A stretch of DNA of 64,000 bases. Source: Bombus terrestris (taxonomy: Eukaryota > Arthropoda > Insecta > Hymenoptera > Apidae). The notes under the pieces were generated by a model, which was given only the letters and a program-made list of their open reading frames with translations, did no database searches and was not told the origin of the DNA. Positions 51,197 through 63,800 of the stretch are shown one piece after another. The position numbers were made by a program, and so were the translations under genes. The stretch is taken from positions 14,868,501-14,932,500 of the forward strand of contig NC_063275.1 in assembly GCF_910591885.1 (NCBI RefSeq), read 5' to 3'. The stretch's first letter is position 1, and every line of letters starts with the position of its first letter.

Positions 51197-51381
51197 GGTT
51201 TCTCGGTGAGCACCTAACCGGGGCACAAGTGTAGCTTCCTGCTCACCATACGGTGGAGTACACACTCACGACTTTGACTTGTATAAAGTCGTTGTTCTAA
51301 TGCGGCGCCACTCGACGCTCTCCGTCGAGTGCTCCTAGAAAAGAGCTAGACGACGTTCGTCTTGAAGAAGAGGACCCTTTT
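51197..51381 (+). ncRNA. Candidate structured Pol III RNA, about 185 nt
   Basis: The ends pair: GGTTTCTC (51,197-51,204) with GAGGACC (51,370-51,376), seven pairs with one bulge. Stacked directly on this, GGTGAGCA (51,205-51,212) pairs perfectly with TGCTCACC (51,240-51,247). Further perfect stems are ACGACTTT/AAAGTCGT (51,268-51,292, 9-nt loop), CACTCGACG/CGTCGAGTG (51,309-51,331, loop CTCTC) and AGACGA/TCGTCT (51,348-51,362). A TTTT run at 51,378-51,381, the Pol III terminator, follows the closing stem, and a TATA box lies 30 bp before the start. I see none of the conserved cores of U6, U6atac, SRP, 7SK, RNase P or MRP RNA. The strand is fixed by the TATA-to-TTTT order and a G-U pair in the closing stem. 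A short telomerase RNA is one possible identity. Start and end are inferred. Confidence 0.5.
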
Positions 51382-51642
51382 ATGGTTTTGCACCGACTAA
51401 CCACGAAAACCAACCCCCGTAAGACGTTTTCACTGCAATTCCATCGCGGACCGTGGCGGCTTCAACTTCGTCGAGAGGAAATTGAATTACAATTAACACT
51501 GGCGGAGTGCTTTACAGCTATCGTTATTTTCGTTCGCCTGAAAACACCATTAACTCGAAACAATTTCCACGAACGAAGCAAAGAAAGGAGAAAAAAGCAG
51601 AAGGAAGGAAGACTTTTTGACTGATCGGCACCTTTAATGCAT

Positions 51643-51790
51643 TTAACAATAGAACTACCGGCATTTGAGACGTAGCTATCTCTACCAAAGCCATTCAAAA
51701 TGACTGGTCTTTAAAAAATACGTAATAGTAGAATATTTTTATATTTATTGATCTATTATTATCTTACAAAAGAAACTCCATGTTCTAACT
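51643..51790 (-). mobile_element. TTAA-associated repeat, copy C
   Basis: The copy begins TTAACAATAGAACTACC, one base different from the first 17 bases of copy A, then passes through TCAAAATGACTGGTC at 51,695 into about 90 bp nearly identical to the complement of copy B (47,484-47,577). The right end is not clear. Relative to copy B it lies in reverse orientation. It begins about 260 bp after the end of the structured RNA candidate and is not part of it. Confidence 0.6.
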
Positions 51791-54700
51791 CAATAACAAT
51801 AACTACAATAACGAAGAATATTCAGTACCAAAATCCTTGGTAACAAGAATATTAAAATAAATTTCCATTGGTAAATATAAGAAGTGTAATATAATAATAT
51901 AATGATAAGCGTAATAATCGTAATAGAATAAATAAAATACAAATATAACTTAAATTATTAGGTACAAAATTTATCATTCATCACAAGCGATTCAAAATCC
52001 TCTTTCTTTTTAAAAGGCATACTCCAAAAAATATTATTGCGGTATACTCGAAACGAAAAGATAAGGAAGTTTCACGTTTACCAGATATCGTTTCAATACT
52101 AAAATAAAATGTTGATCAGTTATACGAAAATGACCGATAGATTATGTTATTGTATCGTTTTACGATATCGTAGACTGCGACAGCATAACGCAAAGCATCC
52201 CAACGATTACGTATTATTGTAGAATGGTGTTTAAGTATGAAAAGTAGGCATCGTGAACGCGATACGTATATTCTAACGTGCATTTGTTCCTTCTTCCTCT
52301 GTTTCGCAATTTCTTTTACTCGTTTCAGGAAAACTACGCATCCCTTTGTCAGAACATAGGAATTTAATCACATTGACTTTGAACTATACATAGTCGTACA
52401 CTCTTCGTTGTGACCGTAGTCTGAAACAAGCGTTTCTGCTACTGTACTTGTAATTCGATTGTTCGCAACGAACAACCGCTCGCAATTTGTTACGATACAA
52501 TTAATTGCTGGAAACTCGATGCACGTTCACCTGCTCTCATTTCTCGTATTTCCACGATGCCACGACAAATTGATACGAAGAAACAAAAGCAGAAAAAATG
52601 GAATATACTGGGAAGGAAACAAGTGGCATACGATATGTACGTAATGGAACGTCAATGACAAACCGCGGGTCATTCTGTCGTCTACCGTTCGTGGTAGAAC
52701 TTATGGCGGGCCAATGGAGGATATGCGTATCGGTAAGATGGCTGGAAATATTTCACGGTACATCTCTTTAGTCCGACGATCGGTAAAACTCTCCTTTCGT
52801 CAGCATTGTTACGGAAAATCAGTGTGCATTTTTCACGAGTCGGCGCACAATAGGAAGGGAACGTCGAAGCATCCGAAGCCGCCTCCCATTGTGATTTTTC
52901 CATCCGCGTTTTTCCTTTTGCGGAACTCCATCCATTTGTTCGCGGGATCGAAGTTTGCGGATGTTTCGCAGCCATTCGGACCGAATGCTACAGGTACCAT
53001 TCTGATAAATGGAACGTCGACCGGCCTCTACATACAACGCTATAAATCTAAACGTCGCGATACACGGTTCTCGAATAAAGCCCACCATAATTCCAGGGTA
53101 TCTTATCCACCGATGTCTGTCGATGCGAGACGATGAACAGTCGGTGGCATACTTTCTCCATTACGTTCACCACGTAACGTTGCATCTTAGACGAGCGGAA
53201 AATACGTGTTGAAATCGCCGGAAAACCATTTCCTTTCCTATCTATCCTGATCGTATTTACGACCGTCGCGGTTTGCAATTTTCATCTTGAGCCAAGGACA
53301 GAGAGCCTGTTTGGTGGGCAAATATTTGAAAGGAACACGAACGTGCATCGACCGAACCGACGAAATGCCAGGAAGAAAGTCCGTCAGGCGGACAGCTGTC
53401 TCTTTTCGGACACACGAATTTTCAGCCTTCGGAATGGATTGGAATCGTCGAAGCGTGCTGTCGAACAGGACGCGGGGATCACGCGAAGGATCGAACCGCA
53501 AACTTGCCCTGATCCGTCCATGTTTTTTGTTCGTTGTTAAATTCCCTCGTCGAAAGGCTGACATGGTAGCGATGAAATACCACCGGTAAAAACGTGAAAA
53601 ATTGCCATCGATTGCTATGTGAACAATTCCAATATCGCCAGCGTCCTCCTTCGGCCGCCCTATCTTTCTCTTGAAATCGAAGAAAAAAAAGGAACAAATT
53701 GAAAAGGACGAACATGGGAGAATTATTTCAATTATCTTAACGAATCTTAGAAAGCTGCTGCATCTGTAGCTGTACGTAACATGCATATTTACGTAGATTC
53801 TAGATTCTAAAGAGTTGATTATCTGACGAAACGCGGCGATTTTTTCTCGTTGCATCGAGCGAAAGAGGAAGCATAAACGAGCCGCGTTTTTTCACGAGGT
53901 CGAAATCGACAACGAGAAATTCTGTACGGCCGTCGTGATTCCAGAAAACACACGGGCCGCGCCCACGCGTTACAAGCACGCCGGTTCGAAAACGAATCCC
54001 CCGCCTCGGGCGTTTTACAGATAATTAACTGACATTAACATTTCGTTCGGACATGGAGCTCAGCGTGCTCGTATTTCTCCCATTTCCGACATGTACGCAT
54101 ATTTCCATGGCGGATAAGCATCGCTTTTCCACCAGTTCCACACAGCCTTTTATTTTTTCTCCCTTTGTCTCCTTTGCCTTTCCCGTTCTGCACCATTTGG
54201 TCGGTTTCGATGGTACGCCGGATTACCAATGTGCCGCGTGTATCTTCTTTTTTTCTTCTTTTCCTTGCTTTTTTTCGCTTGCATCTGGCTGACGCGGGAA
54301 CGTCGAGAGCGTATCGAGGCTCTTCTCGATCCGTAATTAAGGTCAACGCGGCGATCCACCGCGCCAGTAACGACTCCTTTTTCACCAGTCTTTTTACCGT
54401 GAAATCTATCCGCGATGCCATCCTCGTCGATGTTATCGCGACATCGATTACGTTTTAACGCCCCGTGCAATAAAATAGCCGCTGCGTGGGCGGTTGTACG
54501 TTTAATTGCGGACAATGGAAGGTTCGATAAGCGCGAGACCCGTATTTTATCACGTTTCTTTATGCATTCGATTTCACGAGAAAGGAAATCGATGCTGTTT
54601 TTTGCAAGAAAAAGAGACGAACCTTTTCGTATATGTGGATTTAATCCTTCGCATATATGCACGAGATACGAGTATCTCGAGCTGCAGCGTTGTTTGTGTA

Positions 54701-57700
54701 ATACTTTGCATAAGATATCTTTAAGGCGTGTGGTTTTCATTACGACGTGAGATACGTAAATACATCGTCTTGGCGTAAAAGTCAGCTCGTGTGAAAGTGG
54801 CAATTAAATACCATGGTACTTAAATAAAACGTCGATTAGAGAATGTACTGTCGCGATAAATGCTATTTCTCTCGCTTTCGTTACTGCTACGAATAACCTA
54901 AAATTGAAACTGCAAAAGGGAAAATGTAAATTATCTAGTTTAGCAATGCAAATCCAGTGCATCCGAAGGATAGAAGTTAATCAAGAATTTGCAAAGAGTA
55001 AACATTAAAAGGTATACAAAATTTGCAATATCTCAATTGCGCTTTACGATAGGTGAGATACGTATTTCGAATATTAAAATATTGTAATCTTTATGAATCT
55101 AGAAACATTTAATTACACAGGAAATTACAAACATACCCTGTATATATAAAGTACCAAATATACATTTCCATTTATATGTACATATTTACATTCCGTATAC
55201 AACCAGAATTAACGCCCATGGAAATTTCAGATCTTCGATAAATAGAAATTAAAGTCTTTTTGCCAGACATTTCGTCTGTGAATGCTAATGGTAGCGTTAC
55301 GCTATTATTCGCCATACTAATTATACTAAATACAGTGTTACAGTTCAAAAAACAAACTTGTTTTATTTTTTATTTTCTTTTGCACGAAGTGATATTCTAT
55401 CATAGTATCAAAAACAGACTCTCATATTTATCCAGTCGAATATCCCGTCCAGAACGCGATACGAATATCATATCGCGAGATATTTCGTCTACAGATGAGA
55501 AACGTAATTCGTCTAAAGAACACGATGATGTTTAATTTGAAAAGGGAGGTTGGACAGGTGGCAAACAACCGTGTAGCACTTACAATTAGAACGTGTTAGT
55601 CAAGACGCAAACACGAGTGTTACAGCTTTTGTATCGCAAAGTGGGCAGGAGGGCAAACAAAGCGAACCGTGCAAGGCTTGATTACAATAACCACCCCAAT
55701 TGAGCGCTAACTGTCCTCGGTACTAATTGTCTAATCTCTGTTGCTCTTCCGCCGCTCAGACATACCATTCTTTGACAGAATTTAAAAACACATAGATCAA
55801 TTCCGAAAGTAGATAGATCTCGACGATGAAAATGTTTCGAGTTTGGTTTTAAACGTACTGACTGGCTGTGAAATTACTTCGTTGAAAGAATAATGGTACG
55901 CGTAAAAATATAAACACCATTGTGTGATTACGTTATTTAAATTTATTCTACGAGAATAATATAATCATTTTCTCAAGCGACAAAATGATAGCGATTCTTA
56001 TAGCCAGGCAAAGTATGATTATTCATAACACGAATTAAAATCTCGATTTCCATTAAAGCTTCGTAGAAATATGAAACATAATCGTCAGACACGCTCCACT
56101 GCGATCACTTGAACGTTTGACAGATGATATAAAAAGATAGCAATCTAATTTCTACCTGAATTACCTTACTATCTAACTCCTTTCTCTTCTACTCTTCGGA
56201 AAGTAAACTTGTTTTTTTTTTTCAAAAGACCGGTATCCATAAAACGAAATCAATCAGGAAGAAACGCATCGTGTTCTAAACGAAACACGACACTAAATCT
56301 TCCTCGATAAATCCTAAGCCCACGTTCTAGACTACCGACATAGCACGCGAACGCCGGAGCACAACGGGCCGGATCAGACCGAACGAAAAAAGAAACACGA
56401 GAAGAGAAAACGAATCGATATGTACTGGTCGTATATCGAGCTTCTATCATTCGCTAAACAGCTTGCGGACCGGCAGGCTTATATCTGATCCCAGAGAGAC
56501 AAGCAGGCCGACCCAGGCTATTGTTTGATAAAGTCTCAGAGCCGCGGATTATAACTAATGGAACTGCGAGAGGGAGACAAATCGCGGGTGTAGGTTCGCG
56601 ACGCGCGTGCTGGGTTTATGCGATCGGGAATCCTTAAGCGCCCGGCGCCGCCAATAAAATATGCATGCACGCTCGCGGGATCCGTGTAGGTACCGGTGCT
56701 TTACATCCCACGAGACGTTGTACGCGTAGACGTACCGCGTGTATTAATCTGCATAAACTCATTGCTATGCAAACGAAGAGATTCGACGTCGAACTAGGAT
56801 ATCACGGGGAGCCTCCGCGGCTTACACCGTGGCTTAACCGGGCCTCTTACGTTCGTTCGACTCCACGTGTGCACACCCGCCGAACACCTAGTCACGATAA
56901 ACGTATAAACAGCAGGTAGCTTGGTCTACAGGTATATACGTAAGTATATAGACACGTATACATTGTCGGACGATACCGATCGTAAAACGGACCTCCTTCG
57001 TCGATGGAATAATAATTGCAAAAGCTTGGCCTAGCCTGACGAGCAGGAAAATCGAGCCAGGTTTCGTAAACGAGAGGAAGACAACGGCGCGCATCACCAC
57101 CTGTTTCCTTGCGAGCATCGATAATCCGCCCCCTCCTCCGCAACAGCAAGATGAAAAGAAAACAGTCGATGAATAATTTCGTTATTGGAACGCGCGATGG
57201 GAAACAGGTGACGTGAAATTGATTGGAATGTTTAAAACCACTCTCGAGAGTCACGGTATCGAGATAAGAGCCGAGGGACTCTTTCTCGCTCGTCGTTCCA
57301 TGGAACGGAAAAATTTGCATAGCCTCGAATTTTACCAAATGGAAGATATTTCACGAATCGACGTGGTCGAGTGATTTCGATTTTCTTTGGCCGCTTGTGG
57401 TCGGTAGAAGAGGATTTCATCGTTTCACCGCGGATAAAGTCTAGAGGATCGTAGAGAAAGTTCATCCGGGCCGCAATAGGCGTAATTGTAGGCGGTTGAA
57501 GCACTTTGTTTGATCAGCAATTGAAGCTGCCGTGCCAGTACGTCTCGTAACAAGCCCTGGCCGAGTTGAAAGAATTTTCTAAAAGAGCGCCAGAGAGAAA
57601 TATTCCACGGAGATAGACGCTAACGCTGAAAAGTATCAGAACGTTTGCGTACTTTGGCGATATTATGGACAAATTAAATTGCAATTCGAATAAAGCTTCG

Positions 57701-60651
57701 GGTGAGCCATCGAGTAGACGCATCGATTGATTTCATAAATTGGAAAGTACAGGAAAATTATGACGCTACGAACATTGTTTTTTTCAAATTTCTCTTAAAA
57801 TTGACCATTATTTATGTCATCCTGTTACGACGAATCAACCGCTAAGGCTACACATCTTTTGCTTCTTCGGAATTGAACATTAATCGTGCCTGTGTAATAA
57901 AATTGAGAAATTGATTAAAAATGGAGTCGATCGGTATACCTTTCAGGAGGCTCGTACATTACTGTCCCATCTTTTAACAGGTAATTTTTTCATACCTTTT
58001 TAATTCCACGAAAAGGTAGCACGTACCGCTTCTAATTATGTCAATTCGCCATTAGCTCGTATACTTTGATCAACTTCAAATACTTTCGCTAGAGATCGAC
58101 CAAAGCGTCCGGATACTTATGATACGGCAGTGTATGTATAGATATAGAGAGCAGAACATCGGTTCCGACGTAGCACAAAGTATACGGGGCGTACACGCAC
58201 TAAACTGTGGATTTTCCGCCTCGTCGGTCGTAAGTTGCCGCATGTATGTTTAATGCGAGCACGCGAGGCCTACGACCGGGCGACTTCTTACTACCGTTCG
58301 CCATTACTTATTCACTTCCGGCGCAATTACCGCCGTGTACTCCATCAAAGTCCAGACACGGGAATCGCACCTTTCTTACGAGCGTATCGTCCCCGTCGTC
58401 TCCTCGGCAGCGCGCGCGTCTTTTCTCTTGCCGCTTATTCGCTTGACGCGTAACACCAACGATAACGTCGCAATGAGACATCGTACTGTCGAACTAATAA
58501 ATCCAGAGCCATCTCCCGTTGCGTCGTCCACGGCCGTGAATTAGTTATTTGACCTTTCGCTTTCCCATGCCGCGTCACACCTGTGTACACCGTGTCTCGA
58601 GATACCACGTCGCGCGATCAGTTAACGGTAAGTGACACGGGCATACGCAATCGGATCGCGTTGCTTTCTCATTCGTATGTACGTTTGCTTCGTACAAGAT
58701 CGTTGAGAATTGTGGATCTTAATCGCCGAAATAAATGTACAGGAACACTTAGATTACATTTAGAATTAATATCAAAATAGTTTCGGATTTATTTAATATA
58801 TGATTTACAAGATATTCGTCGATACATATTTGAACGCGTTTCAGCATTCTCTTTGTCTCACCATTTTCTATACCACAGTACTAACGAAACAGTTGCATTT
58901 ATCACACACTCATACTCATATATGTGTGTCACTACTACGCGGCTAATATAGTGTAGCACACAAAATTACATATATCTTAAGAATGATGTTTGCCGATTTT
59001 GTAAAAATTTAACTTAGGATTGCAGCTTCTTTTTTAAGTGAGTACTTTTGAGAATAAATTCTGATCTGTCGCAAGGAACGTTTAGCTTAGATTATAGTCA
59101 TTGAAGAGCAGTATTTCTCGTTCATCTCGAAAATTTTAAATAGAACAGATTTCGTATCGCTTTTTAAACAAAATTCTCTGTAGATTCGTTCGTTTCGTGA
59201 TAATTTAACCATCGTCATAATCGTAGTGTAAATCGATATTTCAAGTATAAATTTGTTGTAACAACAAACTCAGAACGCTATTTTATAGAAACAAGCAGTA
59301 GACTAATTTATATCTCGGGTTTGTAAGCCTCTTGTGAAAGATCATTATTTGTAGATTTTAACTCAACAAGGACTTTATTCCGAAGCAATGAAACAAATTA
59401 TTTATCCCATTACAAGTTATTCTGAAACACCAAGTATATTTGAATGTCATGAAACGATGTATCAGAGATTCGAGCAAAGGATAATTAGGAAGGTACATCT
59501 CTATCGTTTTAACGGCACCCTGTCTGAGCCGGAATAAAAATGGATCGGTTGACATCGACAAAACGGCCCCGGGCAGCCCTTCAGGGCGCTTTTTAAACGC
59601 GTTATTTTTCGAGTCTGCTCGTTTTGTTGGTTTTGCTTATGAAACTTTGTTTTACCGACACGACAAACACGATACCCGTTTGTTGTCCCTGCGCTTTGTT
59701 TTTAGAAGCTCCGTACGCTTCCACAAATAAGATAAAGCACGCTAATGCTGAGAAAGTAATAATTTTACAATTACAACATCACGCTCGAGCGTTGATTTAA
59801 GTTTAAATTGTTCGAACGAGCCGTCTCGCTTGCTTTTCCTCGGAGAACAACAAATTAACACGGTAGGAAACGAAAATTTCACGGTAGCTTTGTCCGGTTT
59901 GAATTTTTCATTCGACTCGAACGGGATAATTTCATGAATTAATCGCAAACGCTGCGCGTAATATCGCCGATATTCTCTTCCGCGATATTGCCAACTCATC
60001 GTACGTTGTTTTAAATTTTATAAATTACGCTTTGAGCGTTACACGAATCAAACTATGGTAAAATTTCGTGCAACAAAGAGTTCATGTATTTAATTGAAAA
60101 TCATATAATAAGAGTCCATTGGTTCTCCCAATTACCTATGATTTTTCATTCGTATAACTTCACGTTCGAGCAAGCGAATTAAATCGGTAAAAATTGATTG
60201 AACCAATGCTAGCCGGAGTTCGCTTCCGATAAATACACAGTTCTACCGTGTATATTCTCGAACGTGGTAATTTTCGAGGAAAAATTTTTCGAAATCAATG
60301 CAACAAGTGAAAAGACCGATCAGTCAGTCATCGTTGAAAGTCGAAACTCGTTCGGGTGTCTGAGAACCCATACCCTATTTGTATTTTCATTGAAGATAAA
60401 ATCGATGATCGGGCCGGGAGACACTCGACTCCCTTACCGTTGTCATCTCCCCTCGAGTACCACCCTAACGAAGTCATCGAACTTGCCAGCGGAAGAGGCA
60501 CCGCGCGACGGAAGCGTTCGAACGCGAAACGAGAGCGAGGAACAACAAAACACACCCTCGAAATCCCTCACCCCGGGCTATGGTGGTATATCGTTAAAGG
60601 TGGCGAGTCTCATAACGGTTTCCATGTTTTTCTCTGCTTTTTTTGTTCCAG
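51791..60651. other. Non-coding stretch left of the signal-peptide exon
   Basis: No gene is firmly supported. Minus-strand ATG frames of 205 codons (53,238-53,855) and 196 codons (54,150-54,740) are the longest in the window, but they lack any recognisable domain. They lie over plus-strand frames of similar length, so I treat them as chance. A GTAAGT donor match at 58,628 ends a CpG-rich patch (about 58,200-58,627) and could close a 5' untranslated exon of the gene at 60.7 kb. A Tc1-like terminal sequence lies at 58,105-58,132. Confidence 0.45.
58105..58132 (-). mobile_element. Solo Tc1-like terminus
   Basis: Read on the minus strand the segment begins CACTGCCGTATCATAAG and continues TATCCGGACGC after TA. 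This resembles Tc1-family ends (TA, CAGTG-like, then AAGTATCCGG). No matching opposite end was found within about 1 kb to the left, so this is at best an isolated remnant. Confidence 0.3.
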
Positions 60652-60730
60652 GTTGACGAGGCAGAAATGGCACGGTCGGAGTCACGGTGAGAAAAGGGCG
60701 AGGGTGAAGCCCTCGCGCGAAACGGGAGCT
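60652..60730 (+). promoter_or_regulatory. 5' UTR part of the exon, with a 7-codon uORF
   Basis: A pyrimidine tract ending TTTTTTTGTTCCAG gives a good acceptor at 60,650-60,651. In the following leader, ATG at 60,667 opens a complete minimal frame (M-A-R-S-E-S-R, stop at 60,688-60,690), 40 bp before the main ATG and out of overlap with it. Such short upstream frames commonly reduce or condition translation of the main ORF. Use of the acceptor is inferred. Confidence 0.5.
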
Positions 60731-60830
60731 ATGGTGAAAAGCTTCGGTTTCTTCGCCGGGAGGGCGATACCTGCCGTCCACCTTATGCTTTTTCTCGCTC
60801 TGGCCGACACGACGAGCGCCGTAGACCTCT
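60731..60830 (+). CDS. First coding exon of a secreted or membrane protein (partial)
   Basis: ATG at 60,731 is the first ATG in a frame that is otherwise open upstream, which decides the start. The 33 residues form a standard signal peptide: Lys3 and Arg11 at the basic N-terminus, a hydrophobic core at about residues 12-25 (AIPAVHLMLFLALA), and a Thr28-Ser29-Ala30 cleavage site before Val-Asp-Leu. The exon ends after the first base of codon 34 at a GTAAGT donor (60,831-60,836), so the intron is phase 1; reading through would hit TAG within two codons. The mature protein is encoded beyond the window or beyond a long intron, so the family cannot be named. A mature start of Val-Asp-Leu is compatible with several extracellular-matrix proteins but is not diagnostic. 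Confidence 0.6.
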
Positions 60831-63800
60831 GTAAGTAGACCACTGCAAAGCCATGATCTGTCCCCTTTCCCTCGCCGGAGGTTTATAGTTTTCATCGCGA
60901 AACTTCCTCTGTAAGTTATTAACGAGCAAGACGCGGAGCGCCGTGCGCCACGACGATACACGTGGCGCTTGACCGCAGTCGACGAACTTTCGATCCGGAA
61001 TCGACTTTGGCCGCGTTCGCATGGAAAAGCTGGATTCGCGCGTTTGTAACTCCGTCGTCGCCGCCCTCTTGCACACCCTCGACCATTTGCCTCGCAGTCA
61101 GACTGCTACCTCCCTCTCTTCAAATTGCAAACTTTTAGGCAGAAGTTGTGTATTTAAACAGTGTTCACGAGGCTGGCCGTTGGCAGGGAGAGTAGAGCCG
61201 CACCATGGAACTCATGATACGCCCGCTCGATACTACAACCAGCAAACCTTTGTGCGCAATGCATCGACGACAAGCGATTTTGTTCGATCCAAATTACTTC
61301 GCGGTGATCGACCAACTTTCGTGGAATTGAAACGGACGGTGGTGTTGGTACGCTCGAATGCCGGAACGTACGCCAACTACACCGAGAAGAATCGTACATA
61401 TGTGTCTCGGGTTATGGACTTTCATTTCCGACGGGTTTTCGCTTCAAGGGTGAGATTACGTTCTACGTTTAGCCCTCTATATTTTCGCGAAAGTTGAAAG
61501 TTACGTACCTGGGTATTTTTGTTTCTTATATATTTAGTTTCCTGATTAGGTAATATTTTATTATTTAATTGTACAGCGAACGTTGACTGTTACAAATTAT
61601 GAAATTATTCGCATTTGGTAGGAGCAATTAATTTTATTGTAAAATATACAGTGCTGTTTTTGAACGAGTTTCTGGTATCTTAAATTTGATATGAACTCAT
61701 CTTATTTAACCTTTGGTTGAATCAGGTTAAAGAATTTTGATTACACAAAACAGCAAATAGATTTACTCGTATTTTTTAAATGTAAAACAGTACGTAGAGA
61801 AATTGCCCATTATTCGGTTGAAAATGTAGTACTGGCACCTAAAAGGTACCTCAATGTGTCCGCATTAGTGGCACCTTTTCTGAAATAAAAGAAGACTTTT
61901 AAACCCATTCTCGACCGAAGGTCTCCGGAATTTAATGGGTCAATAAACGTCCAAGTAAATTTCCCGCGGTAGACGTCTCGCAAGTTGTCCACATCGAGCG
62001 TTTAATCGATCATCAGTCCACTGTCCGTACGAAAAAAGCAACCTGCATCGATTTGCATGTCGGAGTGGCTTAGTCAGCATCCAGCAGGCCCGTTAACTTC
62101 GCTAAACGATCTGTCGGTGTCAGGCGCGTTACTTTTCCTTGTAACGAGTTCAGCAGTTGAAAGTATCGAAATCGTTTGGAAGCCGGGATAAACGATAGAT
62201 CGTACTTCGAATTCCGATTCAAGAAGGAGAAACATCATTTCGATTTTATCGTTTTCAGAAGCTAAAAGTGTATACATAAATTCATAGATGCAGGTATACG
62301 ATGGTGGAGCACGTATCACGGTGGTGAGAATTCTCTGAGAACGATGAGTGATAGAAAACTGAATGAACGTTGAAATGCCAAAGTACCGGTAGCTAATGGA
62401 AAGCAATTCGAGTGGCAGAGAGAACGCACAAGTAGATCAAAGCGTAGAGTACCATGTGAATATTCGGAAATTTTTCAAGTTTATATTCGATTAGTTTACG
62501 AAACTGAGGAGATCGGAGAATGTATGGATACTGCTCGTATAAGGCGAGAGAATTTCAAGCGAATCGTTAGAGTATTAAAGATGTACTAGTTTAAAATCAA
62601 ATCATTATTGTCTTATTTTTCTGTTGCTACTAAATATAGTTTTGTCGATATTATTTTACGTGTGACGAATAAAAACCTACTTGAAGTTCGACATTCCTAC
62701 AGTAGGTATTCTTGCAAAATTCGTATCGTTAACGTTTTACAGAATTTCCCGAATCGATATTCAAACAAGCTTGGCCAAGTGCGCTGCTTATCCCTGTACG
62801 TTCCTTTCGCCGAGATAGCAAACGTATTAACCTGTTGCTACACGAACATCACGAGAATTTTCAACGTGCGCGATAAACTTTCAACCAGAGAATCGTTTCG
62901 TAAAATGAACGAACCGGTTGCCGTAACTATGAAAAAATTGGCAATATCCCAAGATAGAATTTCACTGGCTGAAACAAGACCTTTATATTTACACCAAGAG
63001 CATTTGCAGCAAAGTACATCGATTCTATAAACTGTAACAGACACTCGTTTCTCGCTGTACCCCTTAAACGTTCAACTCCTTACCTCCAGCACGGAAAGGG
63101 GCTCGTTAATGTAATACATAGCGCAGAGTCGTTTCCGGAGAATCAATTCAGAATCGTGTTTCGTTGAGCAACCACGAGTCACCAAGGAAAAATGGAGAAA
63201 GAGAGAGAGCAAATAAAAAAAAAAAGCGAAATATACATGGCAAGAAGAGAAATATCGCCATAACTTTCGTTTCGTTGAAAATAGTTGTACGGTCGTACGT
63301 TGAAAACGGTTTTTCATTAAAGAAATGGAAACGCCATCGTCGGGCTTTATCAAATGCTTGCTCTTAATTGCGATATAAATTTTCCTGGAAACCAGCGGAA
63401 AGAAATGTCCCCGTTTCGGGACCATTCATCCCAGTGTCGATAGAGTAGAAGCAATTAATGATGTTTCCGTGGCGACCAAATGCAATCCTTAAAGGGTACG
63501 CTACGTTGAAAGAGACAATTCGCGATCGGACAACGCGAGAGCGAGGCTAACAGCGACGAAAAAAATAATGTTGCCGCGGAACACTTAGGCGGAATTAACA
63601 GAAACAGGGAAGTAAGTTTTCCACGCCGCGGAAACCCGTTATTCACGATCGATTTACGAGCGCGATATCTCACCGTGGTGGCTCGTTAGGGAGAACGTGC
63701 CGACAAAGGAAACGGATTCTGCGAGAGGAACGATTCAAGTTTACCTCGCGAAAAGGGAGAAGTTGCAGCGACAGCCGAGGATCGTGAGAATTCTAGAGGG

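Noticed and set aside
53238..53855. 205-codon minus-strand frame from an ATG, longest true ATG frame in the window
   Set aside because: No domain, no splice context and overlapping frames on both strands. In CpG-rich sequence stops are sparse, so a frame of this length is not surprising in 64 kb.
54150..54740. 196-codon minus-strand frame from an ATG
   Set aside because: No recognisable domain. Its basic, Lys/Arg-rich C-terminal part is the complement of CT-rich sequence, and long plus-strand frames overlap it.
60356..60730. Upstream extension of the signal-peptide frame
   Set aside because: The frame is open but has no ATG before 60,731. A strong acceptor at 60,651 interrupts it, and a signal peptide is expected at the N-terminus.
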